Position numbers and translations under genes: made by a program
Assembly: GCA_018873245.2 (NCBI GenBank)
Contig: JAEMBT020000001.1
Location: forward strand, 6,600,220-6,664,219
DNA length: 64,000 bases
Source: Archegozetes longisetosus
Taxonomy: Eukaryota; Arthropoda; Arachnida; Sarcoptiformes; Trhypochthoniidae
Direction: 5' to 3'
Shown here: positions 49,372-61,995 of the stretch, piece after piece
Layout: every line of letters starts with the position of its first letter
How positions within the stretch are numbered: position 1 is the first letter of the stretch
Notes under the pieces: generated by a model
What the model saw: the letters and a program-made list of their open reading frames with translations, nothing else
Databases searched by the model: none
Told to the model about the DNA's origin: nothing

Positions 49372-52300
49372 CTAAAAAAGTTTTGATTTTGTTGTGTTCG
49401 TAATCAATAAGTCATATCTTTAGCTGAACTTTCAATTTGAAAAGCAATTAGTTATCTTCCGATTCATCTGAAATTATAAATAATTTAATTTTAAAACCAA
49501 ATTACTTTTGAATTTATTTTTTAAGAATTATCATTATAAATCATACACTTGATTATAGGCCGAGAGTAATCTGACTGAGAAAATTATACACTCTTTAATT
49601 ACATGAATCACACCTTTTAGTTTTTAAGGATTAATTCATAGATAGTAAGCGTGAAAAAATTTAATACATAAAAATTTGTAAATTAAATCCTAACTCTATA
49701 TGGCTTGATTGAAGTTTTAAAACTTATTTTTGTCGAAGATCAAGTAATTATTATTATGAAAGTTTTCAAATTTGTTATTCATTCAGTTGAGAGATAATGA
49801 ACTTTGAAAAAAGTAAAGGTCTTTCAATAACTCAATAGATCAGTCAGAGATTACACACGATTTGATTAATGAAATTGAAGTCAAACTTGTGATCAAGAAT
49901 GATGCTCTTATTCTTCAAATATTAGGTCTGAAGAAAGTTTTGAGACATTACCGTTATTCTCGATTATCAAAATGTTGAGAGCAATTCAGACCTTTAGGAA
50001 AGTAATAGTCAAATGACTGTTATTTTACAGTAATTTGCACATCAATTTCGGGGAAATTTTGACCATGAATTCCAAATGCAAATTACTTTTATACAAATCA
50101 AATTTGAGAGAAATTGCTTTTTTAAACAAGTAAGAAAAAAGATTTCAATAAAAAAATCAAAAGTCTATCACGAAAACAAAAAATTTGATATTTAAATGAA
50201 AATCTCATTAATAATTAGAAATTATGACTGAATATATCAATTAAGTGACTGTCATTATAGTGTCTAAGGATTTGCGTGATTCGCATACAGCTAAACAATA
50301 AATTATAAGTAAAAATATAGTTTTGTGGCACATCAGATACAAGTCGCGTGTCAACACATATCAGGTCTTGTACTCAAACTCATACCTTAACCAAAGACAA
50401 GACATTAGAGAAAGAAAAATATTACAGACAACAGAAGTACAATATACTTGCACTCATTTATAATCAACTGAGAACCCTTTATCTCTATTTTAAGATTTAC
50501 TAAAATCATTTCATTCTTTTAATGAAAGCTTCACTGCTCTGTGTTTAATTATAAACTTATTTCTATTGTTATGTTTTGAAACTAATACTTTCTTATCATA
50601 TGAAATACCGAAAGATCCGACAATTAGTTAGAGTGAAACTAATTTCATTGTCATTACTTCTCGTAAGGGTTTAGAGTTAAGAAACAGTTTCATACTAAAC
50701 ATGTTCAGTGAACTCAACATTGAATAACTTTATTAAATATTTAATTAGTGACAGATAATGAGAGCATTGTTTTCGATCTTTTGAGAGCTAAAATTGATTA
50801 GAAGTGGAGAAAAGCTGAGAAATAATTATTTTTCATTAGGAATCATCTTGATTGGATCTAAAAGTATTTTTGACACTGATTAACACTAATTGAAGTTTTG
50901 TTACACAACTTGCCATAAATTTGAATTATTATACTTAATTAAGTTATAACTTTTGTTGAGCAATAAGTGTGAAAATTGGAAACTAAATTTAAATCTTAAT
51001 TACTTATTCTTCAAACTAAATCTTGTTATAAGCGAATTGAGTAACGATTAAGTATTTGAATAATTGATTCTCACTTTTCTATCACATGTTGATAAACGAT
51101 GTCACCGTTTGTTTTAACATATCATTACTTATTTATTGGAAAAACTGATTCAGTGATAAACCCTATTGAATATCAGAAACTAAATTATGATTGAATTAAT
51201 TAACATTAATTTTTTGAATATCTTCTATAGTTAACGAAAGTTTAATAAATACTAAACTAATGTTATATTCAAAAGGAATTTAAGCTAGATTCTTCTCTAA
51301 TTGGAAAAAAGCGTTAATTATTTGGGATCATAATTAAAGTAACTTTTATTGTTTAGGAAAAGCAAATCAATCATAACTAATATTTTCCTACAAGTCTCTC
51401 ATGCTATACATGTCATAATTAGTTTTTGTGTTTTCTAGTTTCTATGAATCAATCGATGGATTGCATGATTTCTAACGATTCGCTTTGCTCTAATTAAAAT
51501 TCATCTTTGATTTTAAAAATACTGATGGCAAATACTTGTTTCGAACACAAACCATCAAAATTATGCTCAACTTTGAATTTAACTAAATATAATGTTTTAA
51601 ATCATCAGAAAAACTATTTATGAATTAGAGAAAACATTTTCTTAAAAAGTTTATTAAACTTTTTACGTAAGCAATCGAAAGTTTATTAAGTACTAAAATG
51701 TGATCAATTTTATGTTAAGTTGAACTGAAAATAGCATGATTTGAGGTTTCCAAATATGAACAAAATATTTTATGATTAATATCCATCGCCCTCAGGAGTA
51801 TAAGAAATAAAAAAAATTGATCACAGATTCATTTGATAGAAAAAGCAATAAAATGAGAACACAAGAGTTATATTAGAAAATATAAATAAACAAAACAATA
51901 GAAATTACGAATCAGAATGTATAGTGGCTCATTATGATTTCAGTATTTCTCATTAGGACAATGAAAGTTATTACTCACTATGCTCCTAAATGCGCATACA
52001 ATCCCAAAATTCGTCTCAATAAAAATTGTTTCATATTCATCTTATATGAATTGTTCACCACAGAATCACTTATAAACTTTAGGAAAATATTTCAGATAAT
52101 ATCAGAAATTAACCAGAAATAGTTCTTATTTCCTTAATTGGGCAATCTGAAGATCGCTGAAAACTTTTTATTATTAAAAACTAAGAAAACTAATTTATAC
52201 TCTTCGCTCATATTTATTGGTAGCTTCGACTGATAGCTGAATAAGAAAAAGTTTTTATAGCTAGAAAAAAAATCAAAAATAAATAATTGCGGAACTTATG

Positions 52301-53266
52301 ACTTTAAACAGCAAAATTAAAGTTCAAATGTTCAAAGTTTTATTGGAAATATGCATAAATTATTATAAGATGCAATTTTCGCTTTATTTTAAAAGCAATT
52401 TAATGCGAGAAAAATCTTTATACTTCAGTGACTTTTCGAATCTTTAGGAAATTAATTTATAATTAAAGGTAAAAACTAATGGATTTTTTCGTTTTCGCTA
52501 AACAAAACAAAAAGAGAGGTCACAAATTCATAGATGTGTTGGTAAAGTTAAACTTTCATTAAACTTTCACCATTTCCCGAATGATAGGACTCTTTAAATT
52601 ATATATTACTTGCAAAAAATAGATTGTTAATTGATGACAGTTTCCATTTTGTTAAATGATTTATACAGTTTATTACGTTCATGTAACTATGTTATTGATT
52701 CCAAAGGGTTTGATGCAGTTTGCAAAAAAAAAGAAAATTCAATTTGAATCAACAAAATTACTAATCATGTGTGAAAACTTATTGCTTTAATTATAATCAA
52801 ATCATTTTCCTTACATTGCTTATATTAAAACAGGATGAATCTAATTACAATATTTATTGAGATTATGAACGAATTATAGTTTTTGACATATTTTCTTACT
52901 TTTATCTTTTCGTCTTGAACTACAAATAAGTTCGTGATCAAAAACTTCATTAACTGTTAAGGTATACACGTTTCAAACTAAAGTCTCGGGGTATTTTAAT
53001 TAATCAAAAGCTTTTCGCCTCTAACTCGAAAGTTCAAACCTTTCAAAGAATGATTTTTGAAACTATGACATGATTTCTAAAAATTATATAACTATTGAAA
53101 ATCAAATAGTTTGTATTTTCTTTTAAATATATGTATTTACAGAAAAATATGAAGAATCATAACAATTTTGTTTCATTGATATAATTTGAGCAAACAACTG
53201 ATTATGTGCGTGATAGTTGAAAAAAAGTTTGATCTCGTAACTATAATTTCATTTTGAAAATATTAA
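49372..53266. other. No gene seen
   Basis: A+T-rich intergenic or 5' intron sequence; the short open frames here have no recognisable motif. Confidence 0.45.
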
Positions 53267-53299
53267 TAAATAAATAGTTAATAGATTAAAAGTGTTAGT

Positions 53300-53417
53300 G
53301 TGTAGGGCCATATCACGCTGAAAGCACCGGTTCTCGTTCGATCACCGAAGTTAAGCAGCGTCGAGCCTGGTTAGTACTTGGGAGGGAGACCACCTGGGAA
53401 TACCGGGTGCTCTACAC
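53300..53417 (+). rRNA. 5S ribosomal RNA
   Basis: 118 nt match the eukaryotic 5S pattern. GTGTAG/CTACAC form the closing stem. GGCCATATCACGCTGAAAGC, TTCTCGTTCGATCACCGAAG and TTAAGCAGCGTCGAGCC (box A/intermediate element region) follow. TTAGTACTTGGGAGGGAGAC and CACCTGGGAATACCGGGTGC (box C region) complete it. A T5 run at 53418 is the Pol III terminator. It is the component of the large ribosomal subunit. Confidence 0.93.
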
Positions 53418-53491
53418 TTTTTATTCTGCTTTTTCTAATTATTAAAAATTTTATTTTTACATAACTGATAGCTAAAAAGAAAGGAACAAAA

Positions 53492-53605
53492 GTGTAGAGC
53501 ACCCGGTATTCCCAGGTGGTCTCCCTCCCAAGTACTAACCAGGCTCGACGCTGCTTAACTTCGGTTAGGTTAGGTTGGTGCTTTCAGCGTGATATGGCCC
53601 TACAC
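53492..53605 (-). pseudogene. 5S rRNA pseudogene with TTAGG-type insertion
   Basis: This is an inverted copy of the neighbouring 5S gene, identical over most of its length. The exception is that 18 nt (between CACC and GAAGTT) are replaced by 14 nt reading GGTTAGGTTAGGTT on the plus strand (53563-53576). It loses part of helix III/loop B and the start of the A-box side, so it should not give functional 5S RNA. Length is 114 nt against 118. Confidence 0.9.
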
Positions 53606-53640
53606 ACTAACATTTTTAATCTATTAACTATTTATTATTT

Positions 53641-56086
53641 AGTTACTTGTAAATGTCGAGTCTAATAGTAAGTTTTAATCATTGAAATCAAAAAATTATA
53701 TAAGAATAAATAAAATGATTAATTGATCATATAAATCCATAAGATTTGAGTAAACGTAAATATTAAATAGGAATTAGGTAGTCACATAGAAATTGATAGT
53801 TTCATTGAAAAATGTAAAACAACAATCAATATAAGCAGAACTTACCTTTGGTCAGTATTTAATCGTAATATTAATTAACATGTTTGAGTCGATAAACTTT
53901 CAACACTTTCACAATCTTAACATTTTTTGTTCACAACTTTCTATAACCAATTCAAGCTTAAGATTATTCCTTCTGTATTTTTATCAAAACAAGTTTGTGA
54001 AAAGTTAATAAATTAAACAATGCCGTACTTGAAATTAGCTAATAATTACATTTCTTAAGGTTTCAAACTGTTGGTGAGATTTAATAGTAGTAGCCATCTA
54101 CTTGAAAAATCTTATGTAAAAGTGTCTGAAATACCTTACAGTACAAGATTAAAGATTGTAAATAAACCTCAAATATTAGTTATAAATAGTCTTTAAATAA
54201 ATAACACGTCTTTTAAGGTTTGGGTTTTTTGACCTAATTATAACTGATTTAGAGAATAAACTACGAGAATATGTCTTAAGTTTATAGTAGATTTTGATGG
54301 ATTGATATTGAAAATAATGTTAAGTTAGACTTTAATTAAACTGAAAAATGTTCGTATAATTTCTATTAATTTACATACTTTTGGTCAATAAAGAGGTAGA
54401 TAAATGATCTCAAATAAAGCATACAATTTTACTTTTGGAAAGTTTTAATTTCCATAAAACGAAGCGAAACCAAAAACACACATGAGTTCAGGTTTAGCGC
54501 ATTTGAAATGATGCCCAAAAGAGGTTCGTGTGCCACACATAGAATGTTAATAAACTTTAAATGCAAATTATATAGTTTTTTTAGGTTTTCGTAATAATTT
54601 TTGCTACTGAAAAAATCGTATTTAGTTTAGGAATGCCTTCGGAAATAAATATTTTCAGCCAATAAAAAGTTGAATTATTTTGGCTAAATACATAAAGTAT
54701 TGTAGAGCTGCGGTATTGGAAGAGAAAGCTTGGGTTTTAATTATTTTCCCCCAATTATTGGTTTAATAGTAAACTGTAATTATTTGATGTATAAATACTT
54801 ACTATATCGTAATAAATATAAAACCTTCTGAATATTAATGAAACGCAAACTTTAATTAGACGATAATTAATTATTTGAGCTATAAACTAATTTTGAGTAA
54901 TTAGTTGGTGGCAGCATCGAAGCCAAAGGGCCTTTTAGTACATAGTCGCTTATAACACAAGTCTTCGTTAGCTTAGCACAAAAAGTTACACACTTCTGAA
55001 TATGAAATTTTATTAATTTGTAATAATAACGAAAAAATAAAGTTAAAATAATGAATGATTCAAATTTAAAACTATAGCACAATGAATTTTAACAAGAATA
55101 TTATGTATTTAATCAAAATGACCCCACTCAATATTTCGAACTTTGCGCACTCCCAATTAAGATATTCTAGCTTAGCCACTGCTGGTAGGTGGACAATGAC
55201 CAATATGACACTCAACTTATAAATATTGATAAAGCACTGGCCGATTGCACACACATTGAAGTGAGAGCGCGTTTGTAGCAATCGGTTTATTTAATTTTTT
55301 TTGAGTTTAAGTTTAGTTTAATAATTGATTGCATCGAAGTTGAATAAAAGCATTGAATAATTAACTGACTAAACACAACTAAAGCCAAGAAAGTATACTT
55401 ACTCCTTAAAAATGCAAATAACAACTAAACCCAGTAAACATAAAATGGTTTTTATTGATAATTGATTTGATATTTAAGAATTGTATTAATAAAAAATAAT
55501 TGATTCGTCATTTTGGAATGAGTAGATGAATAATTTGCTTTATTTGATTTCAGATCTGATAAACTATGTTCATGTTAACTTTCGTAAACCTGTCTTTCTT
55601 TCCCTATTAAAACTTGATGTTCTAGCAAATACTTCTATATTATGATGAAGTTAAATAAGTATACATTTAGTTTACCTGAATCAAACAAAATTAGTATTTA
55701 AACCAATAATACTTAGAAACACTTTTAATGAATAAATTTCTTACTTTACTTTTTTAGAATGTCAAAAATTTCTTATAAATTTTTATATGATTCAACAAAA
55801 CCAAACTTATCTATGATAAATGATTTCATAAAACAGAGATATCTGTTAAGGTAAAAAGTTTAATAATCAATGAAAAACAGAGTTTAGGAGAATTGACTAT
55901 AGGATAGTTTATCTCAACCATTATTTTGAGTTTAAAGTCTAAATCTTATTTACAATAAGTCTTATAAAGAATTTCAATACAAAAGATTCTAATTAAGCAG
56001 GAGTATTGAAATTTGATAATAAATATTTGAATAATATCTTAGAAGGCATACTTTGAAAATGGAAAATTTTTCAACCTTGATAAAAA
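53641..56086. other. No gene seen
   Basis: A+T-rich. Minus-strand GTAAGT donors near 53850 and 55400 could end non-coding leader exons of Cda5, but nothing else supports them. Two short open frames at 54867-55281 show no motif. Confidence 0.4.
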
Positions 56087-56788
56087 TCAAATAGAAATTA
56101 TATAATTAGTGGTAATCCATTTCTTGCTCGAATCAACACATTGTTCTTTAACACCAATAGAGTCCTCATCCAAAGCACATATCTTGAAATAAGACTCAAC
56201 ACTACGCAAAAGGGATGACAACTCTCTAATTTTGAATATCTTTTCAGCTCGCTTCTCACCCGTAAGATGAAGTTTAGCCAAAACATCGATGTCTAGTCTC
56301 AATTGAGACCAAATTTTATTACTAGCAATAATATAAGAAACACGACTTTTATCTAAAAAACCATATCTTTCTTCTCCATAGGTAAATTCAGATAAATATT
56401 TATAATAATCTCCTTTCAACTTATAATAGATTGCTATCGAAATCACTTTTGAAGCTACTGGAATTATATAATCTTCTAATAAGTTAACAAATTCAAGACA
56501 CAAGTCCTCAGATTCTTTCTCAACTTTTTCACGGTATTCTTTCACCAATTCATGACGACTTTCTTTGCCTCTGAGCTCTTCGATCTTTTCTATACATCGG
56601 ATTGTTCTCAAAGTCGATCTTCGGTTCTCGATAGCATTTTTGTAACCGTCTGATAGAAGATCTCTTTCTTCTTCAGTTAGTTTTGCATCAATCATAACAA
56701 CCATTTTCATTGATTCAATCATAAAATCAAATCTATTTGTCTTTTGAGCCAATTTCGCTTTGAAAACATGATCTTCTCTTAAGTTCAT
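56087..56788 (-). CDS. Divergent 14-3-3-like protein A
   Basis: Intronless ORF of 233 residues. It starts MNLREDHVFKAKLAQ, parallel to the canonical REDLVYMAKLAEQ, and has LTEEERDLLSDGYKNAI (14-3-3 signature 1 region) and KEYREKVEKE. The phosphate-binding Lys and Arg in YKNAIENRR are kept. The Arg-Tyr pair in KGDYYRYLAE reads Lys-Tyr (KGDYYKYLSEF). After the SYIIASNKIW helix the THPIRLGLALN segment (helix G) and the QLLRDNLTLW signature are missing, and the protein is about 25 residues short there. It has a novel Lys/Asp-rich tail. 14-3-3 proteins are dimeric phosphoserine-binding adaptors. Ligand binding may be altered here. Confidence 0.82.
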   Translation of the reverse strand: MNLREDHVFKAKLAQKTNRFDFMIESMKMVVMIDAKLTEEERDLLSDGYKNAIENRRSTLRTIRCIEKIEELRGKESRHELVKEYREKVEKESEDLCLEFVNLLEDYIIPVASKVISIAIYYKLKGDYYKYLSEFTYGEERYGFLDKSRVSYIIASNKIWSQLRLDIDVLAKLHLTGEKRAEKIFKIRELSSLLRSVESYFKICALDEDSIGVKEQCVDSSKKWITTNYIISI

Positions 56789-57881
56789 TACTTAAACACT
56801 TTATTTGCTAATTTTAATCCTGTTATTGAACCAAAATATCAAATTTCAATGAAAATAGTTTTCTTAACGACTTGCTCTTGTGTCTCGTTTGGCAACTTTT
56901 TCTGATTATTTCAAAAAATAGATTTGTTCTTAAGATATTATTCAAGTCTGAACTTGAAATTTGCGACATATTAGTCAAAATACTGTTGAATAGATAATAA
57001 TGAATGAAAAATAAGAGAAGTGTTTTGACGTGAATATAAATAACGTTGTTCGAATTGGATGGAAACCTCAGTGACTATTAAGCGCAATATAAATAAGTTT
57101 ATTTACCAAATGATACCTAAATCAACTCATTAATCGCCAAATGTCTTGATTAAACAATCTTAGGTTTATATTGATTGATGTAATAATCTGAAAGAACCTT
57201 ATAGATAAGTAGAAGTTTCTAGGTCTTTGCTTTTAGGAACGAAGAAAAAACTAAGTTTCAAAACTCTTTTCATATCAAAGCTTGATTGCCATTGATTTCA
57301 AATTTTGAAAGCTTGTTTCTAAATAAAACTCCAAAACTTAAACTGAATAAGTTTTACTTAGTGAATTATTAAGATTTTTCAGTAATTGTCTCAATATAAT
57401 AATTTACCTTATGCATGTTATTCTAATTTGATTATCATGTTAGAGTTTTTATTTATTGAACTTCAGAGCTTGTGTAAGCGAACTTGAAAATTTTGACATA
57501 TAATTTTTGTCAATTTTTTGTTTATTAAAAAGCCACAAAACCTAAAAATTAGATTCAATACTTTTTAAATAACATAATAGTGAAGTTTTTCGGTAATCAC
57601 AGATCTTACACTAAATTGCTTGTATAAAATATGAAAATTTGCTTTTAAGACCTTACATCCTTATAAGTGTGGAAAATAGCAAATTTAAAATTATTTGAGG
57701 GTCATATAAAAATTGAATAACTTTTAGTTGGGTTGAAATTAAAAATTGGAAAAGGATAGACATGGTATTAAAAGTTAGTTTAATATAAACAATTGAATAG
57801 CTGCAGGAAGGAAAATAGGCAAAAAGAGGAAACATAGAGAGGAAAAAATAAGTTTTACACAAGTGTTGGCAAGTTGTTCGA

Positions 57882-58547
57882 CTAACACTTCTTTCCCAAA
57901 TCGCTAATCACTTGGGTGTTGCTTTCCGTATTTGAAGTCCAAACCTTAAAATACGACTCAACACTCTTCAGAATGCCCGACAACTCTCTCATAAGGGAAG
58001 ACTTTTCTCCATCAGCTTCACCGGAATCGTAAAGTTGAGCTAAAATATCGATATCAGATCTAAGTTGTGACCACAAACTATTACTGGCAAGGAGATAAGA
58101 AACACGACTTTTGTCTATGAGCTCATTATTATTTCCATAGGCAAATTCAGACAAGCACTTATAATAATCGCCTTTCATACGATAGTAAAATGAATTCTCA
58201 ATTAACGTATACGATGTCGGAATTAAGTATCTCTCCAGAAGCTCAAGAACCTCATGACAAATTGCTCGTATTTCGTTTTCCACTTGGATCCGATATTCTC
58301 GACTCATTGAAAATCCACTTCTATTTCGTTTTATTTCTTCAAACTTTTCTATACTTTTCACTGTCTTAAGAGCTGATCTTTTCTTTTCGACAGCATTCTT
58401 ATAAGCGTTCGATAGAAGTTCTCTTTCTTCTTCAGTTAAATTTGAGTCTAATTTGACCACAATTTTCATTGATTCGGTCATTAAGTCAAATCGATTGGTC
58501 TTTTGAGCCAATCTTGCTTTGAAAATATGATCTTCTCTTAAATTCAT
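57882..58547 (-). CDS. Divergent 14-3-3-like protein B
   Basis: Intronless ORF of 221 residues, 1.1 kb upstream of A on the same strand. It starts MNLREDHIFKARLAQ and has LTEEERELLSNAYKNAV and KKRSALKTV. KGDYYKCLSEF replaces both Arg (Lys) and Tyr (Cys) of the phosphate-binding pair, and the second basic residue context reads VEKKRS. It lacks the helix G region as in A. It stops earlier (LGKKC), where A and C continue with a Trp, so the tail is shorter. Confidence 0.8.
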   Translation of the reverse strand: MNLREDHIFKARLAQKTNRFDLMTESMKIVVKLDSNLTEEERELLSNAYKNAVEKKRSALKTVKSIEKFEEIKRNRSGFSMSREYRIQVENEIRAICHEVLELLERYLIPTSYTLIENSFYYRMKGDYYKCLSEFAYGNNNELIDKSRVSYLLASNSLWSQLRSDIDILAQLYDSGEADGEKSSLMRELSGILKSVESYFKVWTSNTESNTQVISDLGKKC

Positions 58548-59583
58548 TAGAAGAGCACTTGATATTTAGACTGTTTTCAATAATAATATGATCAAATTTA
58601 TTTGGCACTTTATAAAATAAGATTTTTGTACATTTTCTTATGTGTTGTGTGACGAGTTTCAACTGATTCTTGATTGACTATTTCTATATTTTCAGATCAA
58701 TTGCTATTCGTGTTGAACTAGAAACTCATTTATTTGATTTAGTTTTGTTAATGAGATGATAGTTTGAAGTTAAATAAACAAAAGCTAACTTCTGACTTAT
58801 GGCACACATCATAATACTAGAGCAAAACTGAAAACTATTGATTAAAACGTTTTTTATAACTTGACCGTTGGTTAAGATTTTAGTTCAAATCAAGTACTTC
58901 TTTAGGAAAAATAGTTTCGTATCTTCTTACCTGAGGTTGAATAAAAATTTTTTCTAAATAAATTAGTTCTGCGATAAATTTCTGGTTTTCACAAATTTTC
59001 TAATAATAAAAACTGAGCCTAAAACTGAACCTCAAACTCGTAATACGGTTTGAAGCAACTGTTCTCAAACAAACAAAACTCAATCTGGTGCTAATTACAA
59101 AAGATTTATCATCTGATTAAAAATGAATTGAACCTATTTTCTAGTTAATTGTTAAAGTATTGAAAGCTTGATTGAAGAGATTTTCTTATTATTTGGCTAA
59201 ATTGAGATCCCTAACAGACCTGATAATATAAAGTGAGAAAAATAATATTAATTGCCAATTAGCATTTTAATAGAAGATACATTCAAATCATAAATTAAGA
59301 CAAGTTTTAACTATTTTTTAAATACTTCTAAAATGGAGGTATTATTTTTCTAAATGAGATCTAAGTCAACTATAAAGTAGTTGGCTAAACTTGAAGCCTA
59401 ATAGTTTGAGTTTGATTCTAAGAGAAAAATTCAATTTTCTGTAGAAAAATCATTATATATACAAGCAAAGATGAAATATTTATTCATATTTATTCATAGT
59501 TAATAAAATTTATGTAAACAAAAAAATACATAATACATGTTAAGTTAAATTTATAAAATAAAAAGTAATAAAAAAGCACTTGT

Positions 59584-60282
59584 TCATAAAGTTAGAACAA
59601 AATCAGCGGACTTCCATCTCTTTCTTTCATCAACGTATTTCTTATTACTTAATTCACCATCAATTAACCACAACCTGAGATAAGACTGAGCACCTCCAAA
59701 AGTCTTTGACAGATCTTTAAAAGATTGGGAATCTTCCTGAAAATTGTCGTCCCAATCATAAAGCTGTGCCAACAGATCGATATCACATTTCAATTCTGAC
59801 CATAAGCTATTACTTGAAGCCATATATGAAATGCGACTTCTTTCTATCAATCGATTCCTTTCTTTCCCAGAACTAAATTCAGATAAACATTTATAGTAAT
59901 CACCTTTCATCTTGAAATAAAATGCTGTCGAAAATACTGAGTTAAAAGAGGCTGGAATCAAGTACTGATCAAGTAGTCCAAGGATTTCACGACAGACATC
60001 TCGAATTTCTTGCTCAACTTGAATCAGAAAACTTTTAGCCATTTCAATACGATTTTCATGATGTCTAAACTCGAGTTTTCTCTGGAGACTTGTGATTGTC
60101 TCTAAAGTGAACCTCCTGTCTTCGATAGCATTTTTATAACTATCTGATAGAAGATCTCTTTCTTCTTCAGTTAGTTTTGCGTCAATCATTACAGCCATTT
60201 TCATCGATTCAGTCATTATATCGAATCTATTTGTCTTTTGAGCCAATTTTGCTCTGAAGACATAATCGTCTCTTGTAGTCAT
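59584..60282 (-). CDS. Divergent 14-3-3-like protein C
   Basis: Intronless ORF of 232 residues, 1.0 kb upstream of B on the same strand. It starts MTTRDDYVFRAKLAQ, then LTEEERDLLSDSYKNAI and EDRRFTLETI. KGDYYKCLSEF shares the Lys-Cys change with B. The C-terminal part (ISYMASSNSLWSELKCDIDL) shows the same shortening. Three tandem intronless copies suggest retroposition of a 14-3-3 mRNA followed by tandem duplication and fast divergence. Confidence 0.8.
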   Translation of the reverse strand: MTTRDDYVFRAKLAQKTNRFDIMTESMKMAVMIDAKLTEEERDLLSDSYKNAIEDRRFTLETITSLQRKLEFRHHENRIEMAKSFLIQVEQEIRDVCREILGLLDQYLIPASFNSVFSTAFYFKMKGDYYKCLSEFSSGKERNRLIERSRISYMASSNSLWSELKCDIDLLAQLYDWDDNFQEDSQSFKDLSKTFGGAQSYLRLWLIDGELSNKKYVDERKRWKSADFVLTL

Positions 60283-61987
60283 TTCTTAAGCACTTAATCC
60301 TGATATGAAGTGAGAAGTAATTTGATACAAGTATTCACTTTATACTTGTGTTAATGAATGCTTTAAAAAGTATTTGCTTAAGTCTTGCACAACAAGTTTC
60401 TGTAGTTTTCCTATTTCTCCTGTTAATAGATTAATAGGTTGGTTACTTTGATGTAAATCCTCTTCAAGTATTAGAAAAGCCAAGCATTTTACTCGTTTAA
60501 ATGCAAAATGGATTACAATTAAGTATAAGATAAGGTTTGAATGAAGCAGAAGCTCATCTTTTGGTATAAACTGAACATAAAAAAGCAATTAATTTATTGC
60601 TTTCAGTAGGAACCTATTTGATAACCATTTATGTGTCACTTATCAAAACTTCTCCAATTTAACATATTTATTTTCCAAATTAAGAAAAATCATGATATAG
60701 TTTCCTAAAAACCTGAATTAGTTCGCAACTTAAGCTCTATTTAGACTATGATTTCATTTCAATTACTAATTGTTCAAAACTATTGTTTTCAAGTTATATA
60801 GACTCAATAGATAGCAAAATCTTATTGTTCTTTCTAACAGTAAATTGCTTTTTTCTGACATAAGCCTATCTTTACGGCCTTGAAATTCGTTAGGAATCAT
60901 ATCGCTGAAGAACACAATTCGATGCTTGCAGACTCTCATAAAAAGAAGTCATTTACCAGACTTCTAGAGAAAATATCTATTGGTCTGTTGAGCAGACAAT
61001 CTCAATAGAAAAGTCATTAAGTGGTTGAGAGATGTCTATCTTGTTCACAATACTCTTGATTCCTATATTCTTATTCATTAATGCAATTGAGCAAAAGCCT
61101 TTTGTATGCAATTTATTAATATTTACTTTTTATTTGGTATTCAGTAATGATTTAAAGAGTAGCTCAAATAGAATCATCATATGTAGAATTATCTTACACA
61201 GAATTATATGAAAATAGCAAACAAATATTCGTGTCTAACATTACTATAAAATAAATAAATAAATCATGAGTAGTTGTTCTCAAACCAAATAATGGACTTT
61301 TTATAATAGAAAAATTTTACTTATTTTTCCTCAATGTAAGACTCTTTGTTCAAATGCAGAATATTCTGTTGTTGTATTTTATTGAATGCATAAAAGATCA
61401 GTCTTTCAGCTAAAGGAATTGATGCGAAAATTTCTATTAAAATCGTAAAAATAGAAGTTTACTAAACTCTTTATTCTGAAAAATTAGTTTAGGGAACGAA
61501 TTACTCCTGGTTTCCAACAATAATGCAGTTAAATTAAATCTCGAGCTAAATGAAGATTTGTTCCACAAAGCTATCAAAATAATATATCCAAATCTCTATC
61601 AGAAAAGAAATACTAATTTATTTTTGAGCTTACTTTAAATAACCAAAACTATATCTCGACACATGAAATTTGGTCCTCAAACTGCATATGACCTTAGGCT
61701 AATCAAAAAGTTTTATAATTATAGGATAAAGTTAAGAAAACTTTCGAAATAATAAAATCTACTCATATATATAATTCTTATCGAATTTTTTCTCAATTTA
61801 ATAATAGACAAGACTTGTTAATTAAAAATACTTATTATTGGAAAAGTTCTATACATTTGTTTCGTAAGCTATAGAAATATCAATTTACTCATGAATCTAA
61901 TTTTGTCACACCTATAAAACTAAAATTATTGAAAATTGAATAAAGAATAGTTTCTATTTATGCAAAATATGGTTATGAAAATCAATA
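60283..61987. other. No gene seen
   Basis: A+T-rich flank of the 14-3-3-like cluster; the 82-codon open frame at 60340-60588 has no recognisable motif. Confidence 0.45.
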
Positions 61988-61995
61988 GTACAGAG

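Larger units (their letters stand above)
53267..53640. repeat. Palindrome holding two head-to-tail-inverted 5S genes
   Basis: The 5S gene and about 35 nt of its upstream flank (ATAGTTAATAGATTAAAA) are repeated in inverted form. The two arms (53267-53417 and 53492-53640) are separated by a 74-nt A+T-rich spacer that includes the T-run terminators. Confidence 0.9.

Noticed and set aside
55380-55470. Possible fourth signal-peptide exon before the GTAAGT near 55400
   Set aside because: The hydrophobic frame there has no in-frame ATG, and the ATG frame reaches a stop before the donor.
56098-56286. Second minus-strand frame inside 14-3-3-like gene A
   Set aside because: Overlaps the recognised 14-3-3 frame and has no family similarity.
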